From the NCBI RefSeq assembly GCF_005280735.1, contig NZ_CP040078.1, positions 620,001 to 684,000 of the forward strand: a stretch of DNA of 64,000 nt, in the 5' to 3' direction. This document shows, piece after piece, positions 52,504 through 60,638 of the stretch (positions are counted from its first letter, which is position 1; every line of letters starts with the position of its first letter). The DNA is from Trinickia violacea. GTDB taxonomy: Bacteria > Pseudomonadota > Gammaproteobacteria > Burkholderiales > Burkholderiaceae. The position numbers and the translations under genes were made by a program. A model generated the notes under the pieces. It saw only the letters and a list, made by a program, of their open reading frames with translations, did not search any database and was not told the DNA's origin.

Positions 52504-53178
52504 ATGAGAATTCTCCTCGTGGAGGATGACGAAATGATTGGCGATGCAATCCTCCAGGCATTGAAGGATGCGGCGTACGCGACCGACTGGGTGCGCGACG
52601 GTGAGTCAGCGATGGGTGCGCTGTTGGGTCGGGAGCACGATGTGGTACTGCTGGACCTGAATTTGCCGAAACGCGACGGCATCGATTTGCTTCGCGTGAT
52701 ACGAGCGGGAGGCAGCAAGCCTCCGGTCATTATTCTCACGGCGCGCGATAGCGTTGAGGACAGAATCGTCGGACTGGACGCTGGTGCCGACGACTACCTT
52801 GTGAAGCCATTCGAAATCGGCGAACTACTCGCGCGCCTTCGGGCGGTGACTCGCCGACTCGGCGACCACGGCGATACCAGGATGACGAGCGGAAGCCTCA
52901 CGCTGGATTCTGCTACGCACATTGCGGTGTACGGAAACACCGAATGCCGACTGACGAGTCGTGAGTTCGCGCTGTTGAGCGCGCTGTTGATGAGGCCTGG
53001 GACGGTTCTGTCGCGAAGCCAACTGGAGCGGAAACTCTATGCCTGGCAGGAACAGGTCGAAAGCAATGCTGTGGAAGTCCTGATTCACGGCATTCGGAAG
53101 AAGCTGGGGGCGTCGGTCATTCGAAACGTACGAGGTGTGGGATGGTTGGTAGACAAGGAAGACAATCACGCTCTCTGA
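52504..53178 (+). CDS. OmpR-family response regulator
   Basis: A protein of 224 residues. Receiver domain (1-~118) with acidic pair EDDE near residue 9, phospho-Asp in VVLLDLNLPKRDG (Asp51) and the Lys of LVKPFE; C-terminal winged helix (~125-220) with LTSREFALLSALL and VLIHGIRKKLG. Related to QseB/PmrA. The ATG at 52504 is standard for the family. It overlaps the kinase gene by 37 bases and is divergent from the RND efflux operon, its likely target. Confidence 0.92.
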   Translation: MRILLVEDDEMIGDAILQALKDAAYATDWVRDGESAMGALLGREHDVVLLDLNLPKRDGIDLLRVIRAGGSKPPVIILTARDSVEDRIVGLDAGADDYLVKPFEIGELLARLRAVTRRLGDHGDTRMTSGSLTLDSATHIAVYGNTECRLTSREFALLSALLMRPGTVLSRSQLERKLYAWQEQVESNAVEVLIHGIRKKLGASVIRNVRGVGWLVDKEDNHAL

Positions 53179-54479
53179 CGTTGCAACTATCGGCGTGGAT
53201 TGGTTGTGTGATTGTGGCTGTCGGAGTTCTCGCTTGCGGTTTCTCGTTTGCGTTTGCCTATCAGGAAGCCAGGGAGCTTCAGGACGGGCAATTGAAGGAA
53301 ATCGCTGCGCTGATTGATAGTCGCGCATTGGCGTTCACTGGGTCTCGCCCGTCAATTGAGAGTTCCCAGGATGCGGACGTCAAAGTGGTCATCGACAGAT
53401 TGAGCGACGCAACTTCGGGCGTCGCACAGGCCGCTGGACTCGTGATTCCGAAGGCAATGTCTGACGGGTTTCACGACTTGAACGGCATAGGACAAAGCTG
53501 GCGCGTCAACATCCGAACGCTCCGCAGCGGTGAGCGCATCGCCGTTGCGGAGCCCTCCGCGTTGCGTGACGAAATTGCACAGGACGGCGCAATGAGAACG
53601 CTTGTTCCCATGCTCCTTTTGTTGCCGGGCCTATTCATCGTCATCGTGGTGATAGTTAGAACGAAGCTGGCGCCGCTCACACGTCTTGCGAGTGTTGTGG
53701 ACCGACAGAATGATACGTCGCTCGAGCCGTTGCCTGAAGATGGGATAACTAACGAAGTGTTGCCATTTGTCCGGTCGATTAACCGTCTGATTACGCGACT
53801 GAAGGAGGCAATCAGTCACCAGCGCCGTTTTGTCGCGAGCGCTGCCCACGAATTGCGCTCGCCGCTGGCAGCGTTGTCGTTGCAGGCAGGAAATCTCGGG
53901 GCAACCATCACGTCGCCGGATGCTCGTGAGCGGCTCCTGGCCTTCCAGTCTGGATTGCGCCGTACCCACAGACTGGTGGAGCAGTTGCTCGTATTGGCGA
54001 GGTCTGAACAGGGCGCACTCGAGCAGCCGACAACGGTATCGCTGCGAGCCATGGCAACCGAGGTCATAAACGTCACAATTGGGCTTGCCCGCGAGAAGAA
54101 TATCGACCTTGGATTCGACCACTTCGATGAACTTGATGCAATTGTCGACGTGTCGGCGGTTACGGTGGTGCTGAGAAACCTGGTCGACAACGCGGTGCGA
54201 TATACACCAGCCGGCGGGAAGGTGGATGTGTCCGTTGTTCAGTCAGGAAGCGAAGTGTTGTTTGAAGTTGTCGACTCGGGCCCTGGTATTCCGGATGAGG
54301 AACTGGAGCGTGTCCTGGAGCCGTTCTATCGGCTGGACCGTTCCGTTGCAACGGGCAGCGGGTTAGGCCTTTTCATCGTGTCCGAGATTGCACGGCGGAC
54401 CGGCGGCCGCCTGGTGCTCGAAAACGTCGACGGCGGATTTCGCGCGCGTTATTTCCAGCCGTTGCACCGGAACGGCTGA
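53142..54479 (+). CDS. Sensor histidine kinase (QseC/PmrB-like)
   Basis: A protein of 445 residues. Two membrane helices (~15-38 and ~150-172) enclose a periplasmic domain of about 110 residues; then HAMP, the H box FVASAAHELRSPLAALSLQ, N box NLVDNAVRYTP, G1 DSGPGIPDEEL and G2 GSGLGLFIV. It probably phosphorylates the upstream regulator in response to an envelope or metal signal. The GTG/ATG choice is clear at ATG 53142. Confidence 0.9.
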   Translation: MVGRQGRQSRSLTLQLSAWIGCVIVAVGVLACGFSFAFAYQEARELQDGQLKEIAALIDSRALAFTGSRPSIESSQDADVKVVIDRLSDATSGVAQAAGLVIPKAMSDGFHDLNGIGQSWRVNIRTLRSGERIAVAEPSALRDEIAQDGAMRTLVPMLLLLPGLFIVIVVIVRTKLAPLTRLASVVDRQNDTSLEPLPEDGITNEVLPFVRSINRLITRLKEAISHQRRFVASAAHELRSPLAALSLQAGNLGATITSPDARERLLAFQSGLRRTHRLVEQLLVLARSEQGALEQPTTVSLRAMATEVINVTIGLAREKNIDLGFDHFDELDAIVDVSAVTVVLRNLVDNAVRYTPAGGKVDVSVVQSGSEVLFEVVDSGPGIPDEELERVLEPFYRLDRSVATGSGLGLFIVSEIARRTGGRLVLENVDGGFRARYFQPLHRNG

Positions 54480-54594
54480 TAGCGCACGATGGAGCAGGCT
54501 TACGTCCACCTGTTGCATTTGCTCGCCGGACACGCCGGTGCTCTTGAAAATGACCGTTTGCATTCCGATGCAGAAGTGCCAAAGCTGTGACCCG

Positions 54595-54904
54595 CTCCTT
54601 GAAGCCGGAATAGCCCGGCAATATGGAGTTGGCGCCTGCGCCGACAAGCAACAACACGATAACCATCCATAACGCCTGCTGATAGTTCCCTTGCAAGTGA
54701 AAGAGACGCCCCGCAAAGACGGGCCCGATCGCCGCTCCCACAACAAACGCGCTGTAGATGACGGCGTAGAGGCGCCCGTAAGACCTCATGCCGAAATAGC
54801 GCGATGTGAGGAAGGAAATCATGTTGACTTCCGCACCCAACGACAGCCCAATCAGAAGGGCTGTTAAGGACGCCAGTTCCTTGCCCCCGAGCATCAGGAG
54901 TAGG
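54595..54904 (-). pseudogene. C-terminal remnant of an MFS transporter, cut by an IS66 end
   Basis: About 103 codons read LMLGGKELASLTALLIGLSL, GAEVNMISFLTSRYFGMRSYG, AFVVGAAIGPVFAGRLFH and MVIVLLLVGAGANSILPGY, helices 9-12 of an MFS protein. The N-terminal part is missing: at 54905 the sequence changes to an IS66 terminal repeat. The frame continues past the natural end into the kinase gene region on the other strand. Non-functional. Confidence 0.75.
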
Positions 54905-55080
54905 GTAAGCGAGTACGGCGTACCGTCTAGACGCTCCAATCAGAAGTTGCCTGAGTAGCCCCCGCCACATCGAGTAGGGGGACTACTTTGACAACAGAAG
55001 CACCGACGAGAACTGGCCGTAAAGGCGTACCGAATCATCCGCTCGCATTCCGGCGCGAGATAGCCCGACTGGCGAGCGAA
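54905..55080 (+). mobile_element. IS66-family end remnant with tnpA start
   Basis: The segment starts gtaagcg and shares accgtctagac, gactactttg and a tnpA N-terminus (GRKGVPNHPLAFRREIARLASE) with the end of the IS66 element at 57269 (read inverted; RRGTPNHPIEFRRERAKLAGE). After about 176 bp the similarity stops within tnpA. It is a left-over end of a second IS66 copy inserted in the MFS gene. Confidence 0.7.
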
Positions 55081-55102
55081 CTCACACTCGGAGGACCGAA
55101 CG

Positions 55103-55444
55103 ATGACGAAGTACCTAATCTCCTTCCCCGGATCGGCGATGGACATCTCCGACGAAGACATAGCTGCGGTCGGCGAAGCGGCACACGCAGTCATACGCGA
55201 GGCGAAGGATGCCGGCGTCTATGTGTTCGGCGGTGGTATCAACGAGGACGTCGCGCCGCTGATGGTCGCCGCTGACGGCACCGTCACGAACGAGACCTAC
55301 CCGCAGACCAAGGAGTTCGACGGCGGCCTTTGTGTCCTGGAACTCCAGTCGCGCGAAACCGCCGTCCAATGGGCCGCGAAGATCGCCAAAGCCTGCCGCT
55401 GCTCGCAGGAGCTCCGCGAGTTCGGGTACGACCCGGAGAGCTGA
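55103..55444 (+). CDS. YciI-related (DGPF domain) protein
   Basis: A protein of 113 residues. The fold MTKYLISFPGSAMDISDEDIAAVGEAAHAVIREAKDAGVYVFGGGI followed by TNETYPQTKEFDGGLCVLEL resembles YCII/DGPF-domain proteins of dimeric ferredoxin-like fold (text given in two parts). Function unknown; some members accompany ECF sigma factors. The ggagg site precedes ATG 55103. It lies between two IS66-derived sequences, so it may be a passenger gene. Confidence 0.72.
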   Translation: MTKYLISFPGSAMDISDEDIAAVGEAAHAVIREAKDAGVYVFGGGINEDVAPLMVAADGTVTNETYPQTKEFDGGLCVLELQSRETAVQWAAKIAKACRCSQELREFGYDPES

Positions 55445-55509
55445 CCCGCGAGGTCGCAGCCCGATGGTAAGTGTGGCACCAGCGACGTTTTGACTAAGGA
55501 TCGTGATCT

Positions 55510-56573
55510 TCAGACTGCGGTGCGGAGCTGATCGGCGACGACCCACGGGGCGAGTTCGTCGATGCGGTTAATCGCGTGGTCGGCGATGCGTGCGAGCACG
55601 TAGCGCAGATATGCCTCAGGATCGATGCCGTTGAGTTTTGCGGTGCCGACGAGGCTGTAGATTGCGGCGGCACGTTCGCCGCCAGAGTCTGCTCCAGCAA
55701 ACAGATAGTTACGTCGACCGATGGCCACCCCGCGTAGCGCGCGCTCGACCGGCAGATTGTCGATTTCGAGCTGGCCGTCATCGCAATAGCGGGTGAGCGC
55801 TTCCCACCGGTTCAGCGCATAGAGGATCGCCTGACTTGTATCCGATTTGCGCGAGAGCGTTTCCAGCGTCGTCGTGAGCCACGCATGGAAGCGGTCGAGT
55901 AGCGGCCGCGCATGTTCCTGGCGATGCACCCGGCGCTCGTCGGGCGGTTTGCCCGGATCGTTTCCTCAATTCTGTATAGCGCGCCGATACGCTGGAGCCC
56001 TTCGGTGTTCAACGCATTGGGGCGTGCTGCGTGTAGTTCATAGAACTGTCGTCGGGCGTGCGCCCAGCAAGCCGCCTCCATGACGCGCCCTGTTTCGTAG
56101 ATGGCCTGATAACCACCGTATGCGTCGGCTTGCAGCGTACCCTTGAACGACTCGAGATGCTGCTGCGGATGGATGCCCTTGCGATCCGGCGTATAGGCAA
56201 ACCACACCGCCGGCGGCGTCATGTCGGCCGACGCACGATCATCGCGCACATACACCCACAAGCGACCGGTCTTCGTCTTGCCATTGCCCGGTGCAAGCAC
56301 TGGAACCGGTGTGTCGTCGGCGTGCAGTTTCGTCGCCGACATCACATGACGACGCAGTGTTTCAACGAGCGGCTGCAGCAGTGTCGCCGCGTGTCCAACC
56401 CACTTCGCTAGCAGTGAGCGATCAAGCTCGACGCCTTCTCGCGCGTACATGACCGACTGCCGGTAAAGCGGCAAGTGATCTGCGAACTTCGAGACCAGGA
56501 CATGTGCCAGCAGCCCTGGGCCGGCGAGTCCGCGCTCGATGGGACGACTCGGTGCAGGCGCCTGAGAGAAATC
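55510..56573 (-). pseudogene. tnpC: tnpC transposase of IS66, 5'-deleted and frameshifted
   Basis: The DDE-type transposase part reads from QAPAPSRPIERGLAGPGLL near 56564 through TKLHADDTPVPVLAPG, ADAYGGYQAIYE and AACWAHARRQFYELH to RIEETIR near 55950. There one base (G) is missing and the frame shifts; the correct continuation (PPDERR..HRQEHARPLLDRFHAWL, then EIDNLPVERALRGVAIGRRNYLFAGA) is in the next frame, ending at 55510. The N-terminal ~150 residues, including the zinc-finger part, are deleted. It cannot make active transposase. Confidence 0.85.
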
Positions 56574-56574
56574 A

Positions 56575-56773
56575 GCAGGCACATGCCATCGCCGCTCCAC
56601 CACAGCACTTTGAGCAGGTCGCCGCGTTTGCCGCGAAACACGAAGACGTGCCCGCAGAAGGGATCCCGTTCAAGCACGGTCTGCACCTTGGCGGCGAGAC
56701 TGTTGAATCCGGCCCGCATGTCGGTCACGCCGGCAGCCAGCCACACACGCGTGCCGGCAGGAAGGCCGATCAC
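56575..56773 (-). pseudogene. tnpB: tnpB of IS66, 3'-deleted
   Basis: TnpB begins MIGLPAGTRVWLAAGVTDMR and keeps its conserved HVFVFRGKRGDLLKVLWWSG block up to GMCLL (residue ~67). The expected C-terminal ~45 residues are absent; the reading frame passes into out-of-frame tnpC sequence. The junction lies at about 56565-56575. It overlaps the end of tnpA by four bases, as in intact IS66. Confidence 0.85.
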
Positions 56774-57201
56774 GTCTCAGCCTCCGCAGCGGCACGCAAT
56801 GTACGCAACACAACACGCAGCGTGGCCGCGTCGGGCGTGCCCTCGATACGCACGCGTGCGACGCCGACGCAAATCTCAATCACTCCCGCGACGGCCGGCT
56901 GAGCCTTACTCTGCGGCTGAACGGGCAATGAAGCCGCGTTCTCGATCGTACGCTCCTCGGGCACCACATTTACCGGCAACAGGGTCGGCGGTTCATACTG
57001 TCCAGCCTGATAGGCTCGGCGCCATTTGAACAACAGATTGGTATTGAGCCCGTGTTCCAGAGCCAGTCGTGCGACCGACACACCCGACTCACCTGCTAGC
57101 TTTGCGCGTTCTCGCCGAAATTCGATGGGGTGGTTGGGGGTACCTCTACGCGTCCGTCTCGCTGCTGTCGCTATCTCAGGTGACAAAGTAGTCTCCACCA
57201 C
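56770..57201 (-). CDS. tnpA: tnpA accessory protein of IS66
   Basis: A protein of 143 residues, complete. Helix-turn-helix part TPNHPIEFRRERAKLAGESG followed by VARLALEHGLNTNLLFKWRRAYQ is typical of IS66 TnpA (IS3-OrfA-like DNA-binding). The C-terminus ends VLRTLRAAAEAET. It alone does not transpose; with tnpB and tnpC broken it is likely a relic. Confidence 0.88.
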   Translation of the reverse strand: MVETTLSPEIATAARRTRRGTPNHPIEFRRERAKLAGESGVSVARLALEHGLNTNLLFKWRRAYQAGQYEPPTLLPVNVVPEERTIENAASLPVQPQSKAQPAVAGVIEICVGVARVRIEGTPDAATLRVVLRTLRAAAEAET

Positions 57202-57315
57202 TCATTTGGTGGGGCCTACTGTGTCCACTTTGGCACCATCGGTCTAGACGGTGCTGGGGCAACGCTTACGCAGGTATCGTGGACGTCCGCGCATCTGCTG
57301 CGCCTCGCGGTGCTC

Positions 57316-57645
57316 TTACGACCGACGACCGGTATCGGTTTTCCTGCCATCCAACTCGGGAACAGGCGGCAAAGTACCGCATCCTCGCAGGTGCAGGACG
57401 GCGTTCGCCGCTTCGGGCTTTTCTCGTTTTTGCAGTCGCTCAGCCAACAGCTCCAGAAAGAGCGGTAAATCTTCATGCCCCTGTCTCGCGATGAACACTT
57501 CGACAGCTTCGTTGATAGCGGCATTGAGCGTTAAGGGCGTAAGAGTGCCAGCGATAAAGCAACTACCTCGCGCCAGACAATAGCTCCATTTGGCCTCAAG
57601 GTGGGCTCTGCTTGCGCGAGTGCGCTTTCCTTGTTTGACCGGCAT
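57316..57645 (-). CDS. Conserved hypothetical protein, paralogue of the gene at 18048
   Basis: A protein of 109 residues, basic N-terminus (MPVKQGKRTRASRAHLEAKW), then a helical block EAVEVFIARQGHEDLPLFLE, LLAERLQKREKPEAANAVLHL shared with 18048. It lacks the last ~20 residues of the paralogue, having another tail. The ATG at 57645 has a gggggaaa site. Function unknown. It lies just beyond the IS66 element. Confidence 0.65.
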   Translation of the reverse strand: MPVKQGKRTRASRAHLEAKWSYCLARGSCFIAGTLTPLTLNAAINEAVEVFIARQGHEDLPLFLELLAERLQKREKPEAANAVLHLRGCGTLPPVPELDGRKTDTGRRS

Positions 57646-57677
57646 GATTATTTTCCCCCGAACATTTTTTGTCTCTG

Positions 57678-57977
57678 TCACCACGGGCACCAGCGTACAT
57701 CGTCAACGTGAAAACGATATACCTCGCGTTGCAAAATAAAAGGATTTCGCCATGCACTGAGCTTCGTCAGGAAATGCTCCCCGCCTTGAAGTGACTTTTT
57801 GAGGTCTGCATGCTCACATTTTGATTCGCGCCTCGATTGATGCGGCTTGCCAATAGACGTCACCGTCTCGCAAGCTAGAAGATGACCACCGGGATATTGG
57901 CAAGTGGACCATCTCCCTTCGGACCTCAGGCTGCCTTTAATTGTGAGAGCACTTTCAATGGCTCTCGTGAGCACCAT
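57678..57977 (-). CDS. Doubtful hypothetical protein
   Basis: A 99-codon frame in an otherwise empty 470-bp stretch. It contains several Cys/Trp residues (CEHADLKKSLQGGEHFLTKL is the most protein-like part) but has no ribosome site and no recognised family. It could be a chance frame; I list it because nothing else occupies this stretch. Confidence 0.22.
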   Translation of the reverse strand: MVLTRAIESALTIKGSLRSEGRWSTCQYPGGHLLACETVTSIGKPHQSRRESKCEHADLKKSLQGGEHFLTKLSAWRNPFILQREVYRFHVDDVRWCPW

Positions 57978-58115
57978 TTGGTGACAGGACTGTGACGGGT
58001 GAAATTTCGAAATCAGCCCAGGCTCCGCATGTCAACGAAACCGAGCCCGACGCGTTATGACGCTTGGACGACGCCAAAAATTGTCGCCTCGCCATCCATC
58101 TCTTTGGAGAATCAC

Positions 58116-58316
58116 ATGAAGAAGCTCGCTGCCGTCCTGATTGCATCGCTGTTTACTACCGTCGCGTTCGCACAGGCCTCGACACCGGCCGCGACCGCAC
58201 CGGCCACGCCGGCTGCGACCACCCCGGCTCCGGCTGCTGCGTCCAAAGTGCACAAGCACAAGGTCAAGCATCATAAGACGACCGTCGAGCCGGCCAAAGC
58301 AGCGTCGGGCGCATAG
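58116..58316 (+). CDS. Small exported Ala/Thr/Pro-rich, Lys/His-rich protein
   Basis: A 66-residue protein. Signal peptide MKKLAAVLIASLFTTVAFAQ; mature part has Ala-Thr-Pro repeats and then the basic stretch KVHKHKVKHHKTTVEPAK. A ttggagaat site precedes ATG 58116. Such short Ala/Pro/Lys-rich exported proteins are common in Burkholderiaceae; function unknown. Confidence 0.7.
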   Translation: MKKLAAVLIASLFTTVAFAQASTPAATAPATPAATTPAPAAASKVHKHKVKHHKTTVEPAKAASGA

Positions 58317-58337
58317 GTAGCGGCGTCCGGAAGTCTC

Positions 58338-58366
58338 AGAACCGTGCTTTGGCAGGGTTCTTTGCT
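58338..58366 (+). terminator. Hairpin terminator
   Basis: agaacc.tgc pairs with gca.ggttct (one mismatched position) around a ctttg loop, followed by ttgcttt, 20 bp after the small exported protein gene. Confidence 0.6.
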
Positions 58367-58441
58367 TTGGGGCCGGCATTATGACTGAGTTACGCCTTGA
58401 CTTCCGGAGGCGTTGAGGCTCCGAGTAGCGAACGCGGCCGC

Positions 58442-59254
58442 CTAGCGCCTTCGCGCAGAAGCGAGCACGGCGGGCATGGGCACTCGGACCTCTCCGTCAA
58501 CTTCGTATGCGGCCGCGCTTTCGGACACCGTCTTCTCAATCAAAGCCAACGCCACGGGCGTTTGCGCCTTCAGCGTTGCGGCCACCCGCACGCCGCCGCG
58601 CATGAGCGCGTGAAAGGGCGTTTCCGGCGCGCGGATAGACCACGTCTGATTGACCTCCTGAACTGTGGGCTGCACAAAGCCCGCTTCGAGCAGCACACGC
58701 TCGCATTCAGCCCAGTCGCTAAACCGAAAGAACGGCGGTCCCTCTGGCAGGCCGACATCCGTTTTGCCGCATGCTTCGATTGCTTTGAGTACGATGTCCA
58801 GGGCGACGGCCTTGTCGCGGCTCGCCCAGACCGTAAAGGCAATTCTGCCGCCGTGCCGTAGGACGCGAAACGCCTCCGCGAGTGCTCGTTCGGGGTGCGA
58901 GAAGTGAAACATTCCGAAATTGATGCCCACTGCATCGAAGCTCTCATCGGGGAACGGTAGGTCCTCCGCGCTGCCCACTCTGAAGGTGAGTCCTGGGTTG
59001 AGGTGCGTCGCCTCTTCGACCATTGCCGCTGCGAAATCAACGCCAACGGCATAGGCACCTCGCGCAGCTGCTGCCGCAGCAAGGTAGCCTGGACCCGATG
59101 CAACATCGAGAAAGCGGGTTTCGCGCCCGACACCGAGCACGTCAAGCAGTAAGCCAATCGACTGAGTCGTCAAGTCCGCGTAATACCAGTGATACGACTG
59201 GGCAAGATGCTCCCAACCTTGGTGCTCGAAAGCGCTGAATGCATCTTCTTCCAT
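58442..59254 (-). CDS. Class I SAM-dependent methyltransferase, paralogue of 39770
   Basis: A protein of 270 residues with RFLDVASGPGYLAAAAAARGAYAVGVDFA as SAM motif I, SAEDLPFPDESFDAVGINFGMFHF and RVLRHGGRIAFTV. Nearly all motifs are shared with the protein at 39770. The start is ATG 59254, one base after the stop codon (TGA 59258-59256) of the upstream barrel-like gene, with a ggag site nine bases away inside that gene's last codons: a sign of coupled translation. The methyl acceptor is unknown. Confidence 0.85.
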   Translation of the reverse strand: MEEDAFSAFEHQGWEHLAQSYHWYYADLTTQSIGLLLDVLGVGRETRFLDVASGPGYLAAAAAARGAYAVGVDFAAAMVEEATHLNPGLTFRVGSAEDLPFPDESFDAVGINFGMFHFSHPERALAEAFRVLRHGGRIAFTVWASRDKAVALDIVLKAIEACGKTDVGLPEGPPFFRFSDWAECERVLLEAGFVQPTVQEVNQTWSIRAPETPFHALMRGGVRVAATLKAQTPVALALIEKTVSESAAAYEVDGEVRVPMPAVLASARRR

Positions 59255-59255
59255 G

Positions 59256-59865
59256 TCAAACATCTCCGTTGGGTCGTTGCCATTCGAAGCTGCACCCTTC
59301 ACGGCCGTCGGTGGATTCACATACAACGCCGTCGAACAATGAGAGGGCGTATTCCCTACTAAGTCCCCCACCAGGCAACTTGAACTGCCACGTCACATTG
59401 TGTTCAACCTCAGTGGCGCCCAAGCCTTGGTCCGGTGCCGAAAGGCGTATCACCGTGTATGGCGCGGTGCCGGAAATCCCCTTGTACTTGCCGGTGCCAC
59501 CTATTAGGGTGTGCACGCGGGCGGCCGCATCGAACGTTGTAAATATCTTGTCGCCATCCATGTCGGTCTCGGTACAGGCACCAACGCCGCCCACTTTGCC
59601 GCCCATGGCCGTATGGAAATACAGGCAGCGCACCGACATGCTATCGAACAGCTTCTGACCATCTGCGTTGCGGGTGATGCCTACCGGCTCCCACAGTGCG
59701 TCTTCACCGACACCGCCCATATCAAGGCTGGCAGGCGAGTGGCTGGTGTAGTACGTCACATAGGTTGCGGTACCTTGTTTTGGCATCTGAGCCTTGTCGG
59801 CCATAGCAGTCTGGTCAAAAAAAGGACAGGGCGACGGCAAGGATTGCAGAAGAGAGCGTTTTCAA
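59256..59865 (-). pseudogene. Exported barrel-like protein with a homopolymer frameshift in the signal peptide
   Basis: From TTG 59865 (gagg site five bases upstream) the frame codes a signal peptide KTLSSAILAVALSFF and then hits TGA just after a run of seven T (59823-59817, minus strand). Removing one T joins it to DQTAMADKAQMPKQGTATYVTYYTS and a 170-residue mature domain with CLYFHTAMGGKVGG, IGGTGKYKGISGTAPYTV and a C-terminal CES...GCSFEW pair. The G-GTGKY-G-G pattern recalls allene-oxide-cyclase-like barrels. Either the gene is broken, the run is a phase-variable tract, or the base count is a sequencing error. Confidence 0.65.
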
Positions 59866-59989
59866 ATTAGCCTCACTTATTGATGGGGCGCTACGGGGGG
59901 GCGTACATACGCGAGTTCGCAACCTACAAGCAGCAGACGCTAGGACCAGTGAGCGACGCACCACGCGTCGCGCCCCCTGCTGCTGCCAC

Positions 59990-60436
59990 TTACGTTGCCA
60001 ACAAAGCAATTCGCATGATGCCGACGATAGTGTCGCTTTGGTTTGTGGTCGTTTCCGCCATACCCTTTTTGCAGGTCCAGACATCGCCCGTCTTGGCGAC
60101 GAAGGGCTTACCCATTCCCTGGTCAACGAGTAACTCACCCTCCAAGCAATGGCACACCATGTCAGTTGCCATCGCGGGGTTGGCGAACTTCGACTTGGGC
60201 TGGAACACGAGGTCCACCAGCGCCACCGACTTATAGGCAGGGATTTCCGATGTCCGCTTCGAGACTTCGACTCGCCTGACACCGGGTGCGAGCTGCGTTC
60301 CCTCATCTGCGCGGTAACGCTCTGCAGACGCGTCGGTTGGTAGCAGCAGGGCCGGTGATGCCACGGCGCTCGCCAAGGCAAGGGTCAGCACAGAGCGCCG
60401 ATTCGCTTGGTGCTCTTCTGACGTCGAGTGATTCAT
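59990..60436 (-). CDS. Exported cupin-like protein
   Basis: A protein of 148 residues. The N-terminus has NRRSVLTLALASAVASPALLL, a possible twin-arginine-like signal with cleavage after TDASA (residue ~39). The rest is a single small cupin barrel with VCHCLEGELLVDQG and VAKTGDVWTCKKG. The usual cupin metal histidines are partly replaced, so catalysis is uncertain. A ggaggt site precedes ATG 60436. Confidence 0.72.
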   Translation of the reverse strand: MNHSTSEEHQANRRSVLTLALASAVASPALLLPTDASAERYRADEGTQLAPGVRRVEVSKRTSEIPAYKSVALVDLVFQPKSKFANPAMATDMVCHCLEGELLVDQGMGKPFVAKTGDVWTCKKGMAETTTNQSDTIVGIMRIALLAT

Positions 60437-60638
60437 GTTGACCTCCATTTCGGCTAGAGAGGATGGCACTGGTCGCTGAACGTCGCGAGCGCGAGCGTTA
60501 GACGAGAGCGCAGTGCGGTGGAGTATCGTCGAAACGTCAGCATGATTGCGCCCTCTTGATGACGCGTTCGACGCGGCGAACTGGCATGAGCAGGCAAAGC
60601 CTGGCTACGGCGCCGGGCCTTCCTGCCCCTCATCATTT

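Larger units (their letters stand above)
55467..57269 (-). mobile_element. IS66-family element with internal deletion
   Basis: A 1803-bp element bounded by imperfect 21-bp inverted repeats: gtaagtgtggcaccagcgac at 55467 and, inverted, gtaagcgttgccccagcacc ending at 57269 (about 16 of 21 positions agree). Gene order tnpA-tnpB-tnpC on the minus strand is that of IS66. Complete IS66 elements are about 2.5 kb; here the end of tnpB and start of tnpC are missing, and tnpC also has a frameshift. The eight bases outside each end (gcccgatg and gcaggtat) differ, so no target duplication is seen. Confidence 0.88.

Noticed and set aside
55459..57277. Target-site duplication around the IS66 element
   Set aside because: The eight flanking bases differ (gcccgatg versus gcaggtat), so a clean recent insertion cannot be claimed.
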